From NCBI RefSeq assembly GCF_000378385.1, contig NZ_KB899673.1, positions 62,001 to 126,000 on the forward strand: a stretch of DNA of 64,000 nt. The letters are read 5' to 3'. A program made the position numbers and the translations under genes. This document shows, piece after piece, positions 16,007-23,020 of the stretch (positions are counted from its first letter, which is position 1; every line of letters starts with the position of its first letter). The stretch comes from Paenibacillus daejeonensis DSM 15491. Its GTDB lineage: Bacteria; Bacillota; Bacilli; Paenibacillales; Paenibacillaceae. The notes beneath the pieces are model-generated. The model had not been told where the DNA came from. It saw only the letters and a list, made by a program, of their open reading frames with translations, and did not search any database.

Positions 16007-16022
16007 TTGACATATTAGTCTA
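16007..16022. promoter_or_regulatory. Operator-like inverted repeat O4
   Basis: TTGAC-ATATTA-GTCTA shares the GAC-N6-GTCTA core. It lies 31 bases from O3, near the likely promoter of the repressor gene, and could mediate autoregulation. Confidence 0.55.
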
Positions 16023-16087
16023 AATAAGATTACAATAATAGTAACGTTTAAAATCGAGCCCTTTGTATGGAGGAAGGAGGAATGAAG

Positions 16088-17092
16088 ATGTCTTATGCGC
16101 GGCTGTTGAGTGACTACATCAAGCAGTCCGGAAAGACGCTGGAGCAGATCTCGCAGGAGTGTGCAGACCGCCAGATCACCGTACATCCAACTTATATTAG
16201 CAAGCTGCGCCTGGGCAAGCGTCCCGCGCCATCGCCTGAGATTACTCGAACATTGGCAGAGGTTGTAGATGGAGATGCAGCCTTGCTGATCGCGGAGGCC
16301 AATCTGGAGAAGCTGGATCCAGGACATAAAGAAATGTACGAGAACCAGGTCAAACAACGCATGCTAATTGATTTCACATTGGACAAAATTAGCCGTGACA
16401 AAAGTATTTTTCCGTTTGTGGCTGATGAACTGCACGCCTTACTTGAGCAATCTGCCGATCAACTGGCTTTCCTGCCGCCGGATGGCGCCTTGGAGGATAA
16501 GACAATGTTGAAGCAATACCTGGCGGATGGTCGCCACGATGCAGGGATCATTCGCAAGCTACTCGAGGAGCTCGATGACCTAGCCGGTACACCCAAGGTA
16601 CTATTCGAGCGCCTCAAAGCCTCCACTTCCCGTTCAAGCATGGATTTAATGGAGGTCCTCACGCCCGGCGAACACGCCCTGGAGACCTATCCCGTCGGGC
16701 AGCCCATCAAAATTCCAATCATCGGCACGGTTACAGCCGGCCCTAACGGAACAGCGTATGAAGACTATGAGGGTGATGAGTGGACGGACGCCCAAGATGT
16801 GCGGGGCGGAGGATATTTCTATTTGCGGGTCAAGGGTGATTCTATGACTGGAGATGGCATCCTGCCCAATGATTTGGCGCTCGTCCGCGAGACGCCAGAG
16901 GTTGAATATGGAGATATTGCAGTGGTGCTCGTGGATGGTGAGGAAGGAACAATCAAGCGGGTCTACAAGCTGGACGACGGCATCATGCTGCAATCCTCCA
17001 ACCCCGCTTATCCGCCGCGTATTTTTAGAGGCAATGAACTGGAGAAGGTCCGAATCGTCGGCAAGGTCAAACAGACGATCCGGCGTTACTAG
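16088..17092 (+). CDS. LexA-like S24-family tailocin repressor
   Basis: The 334-residue protein has an N-terminal XRE-type helix-turn-helix (about residues 1-60, KTLEQISQECADRQ through YISKLRLGKR), a long helical linker, and a C-terminal S24/LexA autoproteolytic domain. The domain shows a scissile Ala-Gly in IIGTVTAGPNG, the catalytic Ser in VKGDSMTGDGI and the general-base Lys in EGTIKRVYKL. This architecture implies RecA-stimulated self-cleavage and induction by DNA damage. I chose ATG 16088 because AAGGAGG sits seven bases upstream; 16067 and 16082 are alternatives. Probable targets are the four operators before it. Linker length is greater than in LexA. Confidence 0.85.
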   Translation: MSYARLLSDYIKQSGKTLEQISQECADRQITVHPTYISKLRLGKRPAPSPEITRTLAEVVDGDAALLIAEANLEKLDPGHKEMYENQVKQRMLIDFTLDKISRDKSIFPFVADELHALLEQSADQLAFLPPDGALEDKTMLKQYLADGRHDAGIIRKLLEELDDLAGTPKVLFERLKASTSRSSMDLMEVLTPGEHALETYPVGQPIKIPIIGTVTAGPNGTAYEDYEGDEWTDAQDVRGGGYFYLRVKGDSMTGDGILPNDLALVRETPEVEYGDIAVVLVDGEEGTIKRVYKLDDGIMLQSSNPAYPPRIFRGNELEKVRIVGKVKQTIRRY

Positions 17093-17155
17093 TTATAATA
17101 GAGTTCAAAAAGTTCGGTTATCAGCGAACTACCTTTTGAGTGAAGGAGCTTGCCC

Positions 17156-17977
17156 ATGAGTAGAGAAGGCCATGTTCAAAACAACGTCGACCGTTTCTCA
17201 GGTTTTCAGGATACCTATGACACCCATCGCCCTGCAGCCCCGCCTATTGTTGCCGATATCATCACCGGTTATCTGGGAGACCCTCTCGCATTGGTGGCCG
17301 ATGTTGGTTGCGGCACGGGACTCTCTTCGTTTCTGTGGCAGGATCGAGCGGGACGGATTATTGGGATCGAGCCGAATGACGACATGCGCAGCATCGCTGA
17401 ACAACGGGTGGCAGAGCATCAGCTGCAAAATCAATTCACCTTTACGACAGGCTATTCGCATGAGCTGCCACTAGACGCCAACTCGGCTGATGTCATCACC
17501 TGCTCACAATCGTTTCACTGGATGGAGCCGGTCAGCACGCTTCGGGAGTTCGCAAGAGTATTGCGCCCAGGCGGCGTCTTCGCTGCCTATGACTGTGACT
17601 GGCCGCCGACTGTGGAGTGGCAGATCGAAGCTGCGTATGATGAGCTCCATGCGGCTGCCGACGAGATTATCGGCAGATTGGATACGCCAGAGCGTCTCGT
17701 CAATAAATGGGATAAGTCTGGTCACCTTGCCTCTATTGAGAACAGCGGACTGTTTCGTTTCACCAAGGAAATTGTATTTCACCACATGGAGCCATTCCAC
17801 GCGGACCGTCTGATCGGGCTTCTCCTCAGCCAGGGTGGGCTGCAAACCGTATTCAAACTCGGCTCCAACGAGCTGGATGAGCGACTGGCCGCCTTCTCCT
17901 CGCGTGTTCACGAGTATTTTGGCACAGCGACCAAGCCAATCATGCTCAGCTATCGAATGCGCATAGGGATCAAATAG
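17156..17977 (+). CDS. Class I SAM-dependent methyltransferase
   Basis: The 273-residue protein has the Methyltransf_11 layout: motif I VADVGCGTGLSSF, an acidic strand end IIGIEPNDDM, and ADVITCSQSFHWMEP with FARVLRPGGVFAAYDCDWPP. The FHWM motif resembles trans-aconitate and small-molecule methyltransferases. The substrate cannot be read from sequence. ATG 17156 follows AAGGAGC; a start two codons earlier is possible. It is a stand-alone gene just to the right of the tailocin repressor and is probably a chromosomal border gene. Confidence 0.8.
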   Translation: MSREGHVQNNVDRFSGFQDTYDTHRPAAPPIVADIITGYLGDPLALVADVGCGTGLSSFLWQDRAGRIIGIEPNDDMRSIAEQRVAEHQLQNQFTFTTGYSHELPLDANSADVITCSQSFHWMEPVSTLREFARVLRPGGVFAAYDCDWPPTVEWQIEAAYDELHAAADEIIGRLDTPERLVNKWDKSGHLASIENSGLFRFTKEIVFHHMEPFHADRLIGLLLSQGGLQTVFKLGSNELDERLAAFSSRVHEYFGTATKPIMLSYRMRIGIK

Positions 17978-18041
17978 AGGCATACCGGGTTTACTTATAT
18001 GACCTTAATCTCCGCTGTCTGCTGTAGAAGGGGGATTTGAA

Positions 18042-18284
18042 TTGGCACGATTCCAATGTAAGTGCGGTAAAATATTGTCTAATACCCAGTGTCCAAATGA
18101 AATCGAACTTCATGTTTTCTCAGACTTTCAGTATGAAGAAATAACAACTTTAAAGCCTGATGAGTATGGATATATAAATTTGCCTGAAACCCTTTTTGAT
18201 GTTTGGAGATGTCCTACATGTGAAAGAATGCATATTTTTGATGGTGCAAAGCTTGTAAAGACCTACAAGATTGAGACAGAATAA
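18042..18284 (+). CDS. Small zinc-ribbon-like protein of unknown function
   Basis: The 80-residue protein begins MARFQCKCGKIL and later has WRCPTCERMHIF. The CxC and CPTC pairs form a plausible four-Cys zinc site. The start is TTG preceded by AGAAGGGGG. The gene is AT-richer than its neighbours, which may indicate transfer. The family is not recognised. Confidence 0.6.
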   Translation: MARFQCKCGKILSNTQCPNEIELHVFSDFQYEEITTLKPDEYGYINLPETLFDVWRCPTCERMHIFDGAKLVKTYKIETE

Positions 18285-18336
18285 GGCTCTTAGAAAACTT
18301 CGATTTAGCCTGGCCTCATTCTCCAGATGAAACAAA

Positions 18337-18359
18337 AAGCCGGCAGAATCTGCCGGCTT
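18337..18359 (-). terminator. Terminator after the HEAT-repeat gene
   Basis: An 11-bp perfect stem (AAGCCGGCAGA / TCTGCCGGCTT) is followed on the minus strand by TTTTTGTTT. It ends transcription of the minus-strand gene stopping at 18397. Confidence 0.8.
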
Positions 18360-18396
18360 CACTGCTGCACTTACTTTTTCCAAAAAGCTTGTCCCG

Positions 18397-18846
18397 CTAC
18401 GCTTTCTTCCCCGCCAGAGACGACCAGGTGTCTTCAAGCCACTTGTCGAAGTCATCGCCTTTATCACCCTCGTACGCATCATACACATCGAGCCGGGTAC
18501 GCTTCAGCTTTTCCTTGAATTCCTCGAAGGAATGGTCACTGGGCAGACTTTTCTTGATTCGGAGCAAAATTTTGCCGACGCCCTTGAATAGTTCGCCCTT
18601 CTTCTTGGCAGGCCGCTGCACGTCCTGTCCAAGCTCCCGCAGCGTCTGGTAGGCCGCTTCCTGTACGCGGTAGACCAAGTCACCGTTCAATTTGTGCGTT
18701 AAGACCGTAATGGTCCGCGGATTGTCCCACTTGCCCAGCTCTTGTACCGCGTTCAGACGCTCCCGCCAGCTGGACGTCCGGTTTGCAGCGGCAATCAGGT
18801 CCTCCTGTGTGATCTCCTTTTCTTGCTCAAGCTCAGTGTGTTCCAA
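18397..18846 (-). CDS. HEAT-repeat domain protein
   Basis: The 149-residue cytoplasmic protein has one HEAT-like repeat pair around residues 25-72 (SWRERLNAVQELGKWDNPRTI, KLNGDLVYRVQEAAYQTLRELG). A lysine-rich linker follows, then a helical C-terminus with DVYDAYEGDKGDDFDKWLEDTW. HEAT repeats mediate protein-protein contacts; the partner is unknown. It is probably monocistronic and ends at a strong terminator. Confidence 0.7.
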   Translation of the reverse strand: MEHTELEQEKEITQEDLIAAANRTSSWRERLNAVQELGKWDNPRTITVLTHKLNGDLVYRVQEAAYQTLRELGQDVQRPAKKKGELFKGVGKILLRIKKSLPSDHSFEEFKEKLKRTRLDVYDAYEGDKGDDFDKWLEDTWSSLAGKKA

Positions 18847-18892
18847 TGTTATCCCGTCCTGTTCCTTTTATAGTCACATGCGCCAGAGGCAG

Positions 18893-19057
18893 CTAGTCCT
18901 TTTTAGGCGAACTGCCGCCTTCAGCGTTTGCCTTGTTTTTTGTACCTTTGCTTTTATAAGGCTTGGGCGCATTTTTGGCTCGGTTTGCACTGGCTTGCCA
19001 GCGGTTCCAGCCCTTTTTCCCTGTCCCTCTGCCCGTTCCGCCCTTTGCTTTACTCAG
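18893..19057 (-). CDS. Small basic protein, start uncertain
   Basis: The frame encodes a very basic peptide with SKAKGGTGRGTGKKGWNRWQ and KNKANAEGGSSPKKD. The composition suggests a nucleic-acid-binding or disordered small protein. The best ribosome binding site (GGAGGG) sits seven bases before a CTG at 19057; ATG 19096 is further upstream in frame without a comparable site. Not recognised with certainty. Confidence 0.4.
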   Translation of the reverse strand: MSKAKGGTGRGTGKKGWNRWQASANRAKNAPKPYKSKGTKNKANAEGGSSPKKD

Positions 19058-19252
19058 GTTCCATCCCTCCAATATGTGCCACAACCCTACCTCCACAATC
19101 GACGCAAGGCTTTATGCTACTACCAGCATCTCACATTGTCTCGCATAAGTAAAATAGGGTTTGAAAAATTATGGTTAGATGAGCTCTCTTACCCAGTGCT
19201 ATTGTTGGTAGGTGCAACCTTCCCGGAGCCCATCCCGTCTAAAGGGACAGAG

Positions 19253-19332
19253 CCTACGCTTCCGAAGTTGTTTTCCTTCGGAGAATTTTTGGCCTATGCT
19301 TCCGAAGTGAGTTTTCCTTCGGAAAACTTTTA
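19253..19332 (+). repeat. Two 40-nt direct repeats, each a hairpin, upstream of serpin 1
   Basis: CCTACGCTTCCGAAGT and CCTATGCTTCCGAAGT begin two copies exactly 40 bases apart. Each copy holds TCCGAAG...CTTCGGA, so each can fold on its own. The second copy ends at the ribosome binding site of the serpin gene. They may be a dispersed repeat or a cis-acting leader. Confidence 0.65.
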
Positions 19333-19345
19333 GGAGGGATGATTC

Positions 19346-20674
19346 ATGATGCATCGATCAAGCACAACCTTTCGTACAGTTGTTCTGAGCGTGCTCCTGC
19401 TCACCTTGCTCCTGCAGGGTTGCGGACGCGCCGTTGACGACCCTGCCAATGACCCTGGCACTACACCCGGGAACGAGACACCCCCTGCTTCGACAGAGGA
19501 GCCCGGCGAGTCATTTGCCATCGAACAGGCGACTTTCACACCTGAGGATGCCGATCCTCAAATTACTCAGGCCCAGTTGGCCTTTGCTTTTGACTTGTTT
19601 CGTGAAACCTATGGCTCTGAACCCGAGGCCAATCGGCTGCTCTCGCCCGTCAGCATCGCCACTGCGCTTGCCATGACCGTTGGCGGAGCACAAGGCGAGA
19701 CCCAAGCCGAGATGCTCAGGACGCTCCACCTGGAAGGTCTATCGGATGAAGCTCGTGATCGGGGACATCAAGTGCTGCTGGATTTGTTGACTCATAGCGG
19801 CGAGGAAGCCCAGGTGCTGATTGCCAACTCGCTCTGGGGTAATGAAGCTATCACGTTCGAGGAGTCGTTCCTGACCTCTGCCCGTGAAGCGTTCGGTGCA
19901 GACATTAACAATGTAGACATGGGCGCTCCTGAGACGCCGGACACGATCAATGCCTGGGTCCGTGAGCATACAGGGGACATAATCGAGTCCATCATAGAGC
20001 CACCCATCGATCCGGATACGGCAATGTTCCTGCTTAATGCGGTATACCTGAATGCCAATTGGGCTAGCCCATTTAATGAAGAGAATACGACCCAGCGTCC
20101 GTTTACAGATGCTACCGGCCAAAGCACGGACGTAGATATGATGCATCTGTCGAGCCAGTTGGATTATGCTGCTGGGGACGGGTTTGAAGCGATCCGGCTA
20201 CCTTACAAGGATCATAAGCTGAGCATGCACGTCTTTTTGCCAGATGAATCCGTTGGATTAGCAGGACTGATGGAACAACTGGAGCCAACTGTCTGGCAGT
20301 CCTGGCTGGAAGCTTTCGAGCCAGCAATGGGCGAACTGAGATTGCCCAAATTCGTCATCGAAGATGAACTTGGACTGAATGAGCCGCTGCAGGCGCTGGG
20401 GATTAACCTTGCATTCGATGAAGCCCAGGCCGATTTCAGTGGTATGGCCAACATTCAGGAAAATATCTTCATCGAAGAAGTGAAGCACAAAGCAACGATT
20501 GAAGTGAACGAGACGGGCACAATCGCTGCCGCTGCGACCAGTGTCGAAGCTGGGATCACCTCGGCTCCGAGCGAAACCTTTGACATCGAGTTCAACCGGC
20601 CGTTCTTCTATGCCATCACGGACGAGCGCACCGGTGCCATCCTGTTCATGGGTACCGTGAATCAGATCAATTAA
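19346..20674 (+). CDS. Serpin lipoprotein 1
   Basis: The 442-residue protein has a signal peptide ending in a lipobox (LLLQGC, Cys26), a disordered Pro/Glu/Thr-rich linker, and a full serpin fold from about residue 65. Serpin landmarks are NRLLSPVSIATALAMTVGGA, ANSLWGNEAITF, TMFLLNAVYLNANW-like (AMFLLNAVYLNANWASPF), VDMMHLSSQLDYA and FNRPFFYAITDERTGAILFMG. The hinge ETGTIAAAATSVEAG has the small residues needed for loop insertion, so inhibition is plausible. By alignment to antitrypsin, P1-P1' is near Thr-Ser; P13 is Ile instead of the usual Glu. It should be anchored on the outer membrane face and inhibit secreted proteases. Confidence 0.88.
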   Translation: MMHRSSTTFRTVVLSVLLLTLLLQGCGRAVDDPANDPGTTPGNETPPASTEEPGESFAIEQATFTPEDADPQITQAQLAFAFDLFRETYGSEPEANRLLSPVSIATALAMTVGGAQGETQAEMLRTLHLEGLSDEARDRGHQVLLDLLTHSGEEAQVLIANSLWGNEAITFEESFLTSAREAFGADINNVDMGAPETPDTINAWVREHTGDIIESIIEPPIDPDTAMFLLNAVYLNANWASPFNEENTTQRPFTDATGQSTDVDMMHLSSQLDYAAGDGFEAIRLPYKDHKLSMHVFLPDESVGLAGLMEQLEPTVWQSWLEAFEPAMGELRLPKFVIEDELGLNEPLQALGINLAFDEAQADFSGMANIQENIFIEEVKHKATIEVNETGTIAAAATSVEAGITSAPSETFDIEFNRPFFYAITDERTGAILFMGTVNQIN

Positions 20675-20680
20675 AGGAAA

Positions 20681-20708
20681 AACCCGGCTGCGCCGCTGCA
20701 GCCGGGTT
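20681..20708. terminator. Bidirectional terminator between serpin 1 and the YHYH gene
   Basis: The stem AACCCGGCTGC / GCAGCCGGGTT lies between convergent genes. On the minus strand it is followed by TTTCC, serving the YHYH gene; it probably also ends serpin 1 transcription. Confidence 0.7.
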
Positions 20709-20742
20709 ATCCTTGTGCCTTACCAAGTTAGAACCTTACCTA

Positions 20743-21378
20743 CTAATAGTAGATGTATAGAGTATCAGCCTTGCTATCGTAATTCACAGTTGCTCCCACA
20801 CCCTCTGCCACGACACGAATCGGGGCAAAGACGGCATCCTTGTAGAGGACAGGAGAAGTGCTCATCGTTACCTCTTGTCCGTTTACCGTCGCCTTTTTAC
20901 TATTGAGCTTCAGCTTGACGGTTTTGTTCTTCTTGGTTACGGTGATGCTGGAGGTGGCTTTATCCCAGTTCACCTGGGCGCCCAAGGCCTCTCCGATGCT
21001 GCGAATCGGCAGCAGGTTCGTACCGGCTGAGATGATCGGCTTCGGCTCGGGATGGAATCGCTTGTCATTGATATAGATGATCATGCTGGACGTTTGAATC
21101 GTGGATGCCGGTTTGGTCTGTTGTGATGAGCTGCTCTTGGAGCTTGAAGACGATCCGCTAGAACTGCTCCCGCCTGATGAACCACTACTTTTCGAACCAC
21201 TACTGGAGCTGCCGCCGGAGCCGCCATTGTGATAATGATAGCCTGTGCATAACCCCTTCGCTTTGGATTTCTCCGAGCAGTTATGCCCGCCCCGTGAGTC
21301 CGTTCTGCCAGAATGTGCTGCTGCGCTTGCACTGAAGATCAGCATACAGACCAGGCCAAGCAAAATAATCTTTTTCAT
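20743..21378 (-). CDS. Secreted YHYH-domain protein with copper amine oxidase-like N-terminal domain fold
   Basis: The 211-residue protein has a signal peptide (MKKIILLGLVCMLIFSASAAA). A short YHYH region follows (HSGRTDSRGGHNCSEKSKAKG then YHYHNGG), with two Cys that could form a disulfide. A long Ser/Gly linker then leads to a C-terminal domain (about 98-211) of the copper-amine-oxidase N1 type, recognised by LLPIRSIGEALGAQVNWD, KKATVNGQEV and FAPIRVVAEGVGATVNYD. In Paenibacillus this domain is common in secreted proteins with no oxidase activity. It lies between serpins 1 and 2 on the opposite strand. Confidence 0.8.
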   Translation of the reverse strand: MKKIILLGLVCMLIFSASAAAHSGRTDSRGGHNCSEKSKAKGLCTGYHYHNGGSGGSSSSGSKSSGSSGGSSSSGSSSSSKSSSSQQTKPASTIQTSSMIIYINDKRFHPEPKPIISAGTNLLPIRSIGEALGAQVNWDKATSSITVTKKNKTVKLKLNSKKATVNGQEVTMSTSPVLYKDAVFAPIRVVAEGVGATVNYDSKADTLYIYY

Positions 21379-21518
21379 GATGTACCCCTACCTGTCTAGT
21401 TTGTTTCCAGATGTCACTGGATCATCCTTTATTCGACTAATCCCCTTCCATATCCTGCTGCAACTTGCTGCGACTTCCTGACGTCTATAAGTTTAAGTTG
21501 AAGGGGGCTGATAGAGAG

Positions 21519-22814
21519 ATGAACCATCCAAACAAGCGATTAAATATGTGGATCACCGGAGGATTATGTACTTGCCTGCTGCTCAGCGGCTGCGGGACAG
21601 GCAGTGGAAACAGTAAGGAATATGCCGTGGACAAGATGGATTCGTCCGTAGAGCAGGCAACCTACCAGCCTAGCGACCTTGATCCAGACTTCGCTGAGGA
21701 CCAGTTGGCCTTTGCCTTTGAGTTGTACCAAACCATGCAAACCCACAAGCCAAGCCCTCCGGACAATGACACGATCTCACCTGTGAGTATCGCCACCGCC
21801 TTGTCCATGACGATGAATGGCGCGGCCGGAGTGACGCTGACGCAAATGGAGGAAGCGCTGCATAGTGCTGGGCGGGATGCGGAAGCTCGCAACCAAGGCT
21901 ATGCGGTACTGGCCGACCTGTTGTCACACAGTGGCGAGCATGTGAAGGTTTCCCTCGCCAATTCCCTATGGGGACGGGAGCCACTGCAATTTAAGACAAA
22001 TTTCATCGAGACCAACCAGACGTCTTACAATGCCGCCATCGAGGCGCTGGATTTCACCCAGGACGACGCCGCTGATCGAATCAACGCATGGGTACGCGAG
22101 CAGACAGCAGGCAAGATCGATAAAATGATTGAGCCTCCCATCAGCGGCGATCTGATCCTCTATCTGCTGAACACCGTCTACTTTAAAGGAGCCTGGCAGA
22201 GTGAGTTCAAAGCAGAGGCTACCTCTCCGGACACGTTCACCAATGCATCAGGGCAAGCTGAGCAGGTACCGATGATGAATAACCATGGCTATTACCCCTA
22301 TGTTCAGCAAGACGGCTTTCAAGCGATCCGCCTGCCCTACAAGCAAAGCGGCCTTGGCATGGTGATTCTGATGCCCGATGAGGAGCAATCGCTGGAGGCA
22401 CTGATAGAGCAAATGAATCCTGGCACGTGGCAGGGCATGCTGGAAGCGATGGAGGCTCAACAAGGCCATATTCGTCTGCCGAAATTCAAATTAGAGTTTA
22501 ACATGACGCTGAAAGATACGCTGCAAGCCATGGGCATATCCGATGCCTTCCATGTGGAGCGGGCCGACTTCACCCCCATGATTGAACTGGAGGACAATGT
22601 CTTTATCGGTGAAGCGACCCACAAGACCTTTATCGAGGTGGATGAAAAAGGAACCGAAGCAGCAGCAGCCACAGTTATCGGCATGGAAGCTGGCAGCGCT
22701 CCGCCCAAGGATCCATTCGAAATGATCGTGAATCGGCCGTTTTTCTTCGCCATTGAGGATGAGCGGACCTCGGCTATCCTCTTCATGGGTTCGGTCCACA
22801 ACATTCTAGAGTAA
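21519..22814 (+). CDS. Serpin lipoprotein 2
   Basis: The 431-residue protein has a lipoprotein signal with the lipobox LLLSGC and a complete serpin domain: DTISPVSIATALSMTMNGAA, LANSLWGREPLQF, LYLLNTVYFKGAWQSEF, VPMMNNHGYYPY, IVNRPFFFAIEDERTSAILFMG. The hinge DEKGTEAAAATVIG is canonical (P13 Glu, then four Ala). The loop continues MEAGSAPPKD, so the P1 region differs from the other two serpins. ATG 21519 was chosen because the signal peptide begins there; a frame extending to 21465 would add residues that do not fit. Probably surface-anchored and inhibitory. Confidence 0.87.
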   Translation: MNHPNKRLNMWITGGLCTCLLLSGCGTGSGNSKEYAVDKMDSSVEQATYQPSDLDPDFAEDQLAFAFELYQTMQTHKPSPPDNDTISPVSIATALSMTMNGAAGVTLTQMEEALHSAGRDAEARNQGYAVLADLLSHSGEHVKVSLANSLWGREPLQFKTNFIETNQTSYNAAIEALDFTQDDAADRINAWVREQTAGKIDKMIEPPISGDLILYLLNTVYFKGAWQSEFKAEATSPDTFTNASGQAEQVPMMNNHGYYPYVQQDGFQAIRLPYKQSGLGMVILMPDEEQSLEALIEQMNPGTWQGMLEAMEAQQGHIRLPKFKLEFNMTLKDTLQAMGISDAFHVERADFTPMIELEDNVFIGEATHKTFIEVDEKGTEAAAATVIGMEAGSAPPKDPFEMIVNRPFFFAIEDERTSAILFMGSVHNILE

Positions 22815-22834
22815 AGAATGACTACCAATACTTA

Positions 22835-23003
22835 GCCTGTTGAAGAATGGCCTTAGAGGCACGGAATCGAATCTGGAGAAGCGAAGCGTTCGCCTTTGTC
22901 CCCGGATTTCACCCCTAAAAGGGTAAAAATCAAAGAAATCTGGGGACAACAGCGATTGGAAGATCGATCCGCGACTGTAGGCTTTTCTTTTTCAACAGCC
23001 TGG
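22835..23003. repeat. Long palindromic repeat element between serpins 2 and 3
   Basis: The outer ends carry CTGTTGAA and TTCAACAG. Inside, TTGTCCCCGGATTTC (22896-22910) pairs with GAAATCTGGGGACAA (22935-22949), and ACCCCTAAAAGGGT sits in the loop. The whole segment can fold into one imperfect stem-loop. I recall near-identical sequences scattered in Paenibacillus genomes (unchecked here), consistent with a REP/MITE-like element. Confidence 0.65.
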
Positions 23004-23020
23004 AATACAGGAGTGATGAA

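Noticed and set aside
777-17092. Reading the tail cluster as a complete or decayed prophage
   Set aside because: No integrase, attachment-site repeats, head, packaging or replication gene, and the tail and lysis genes look intact apart from one small gene, which argues for a maintained tailocin.
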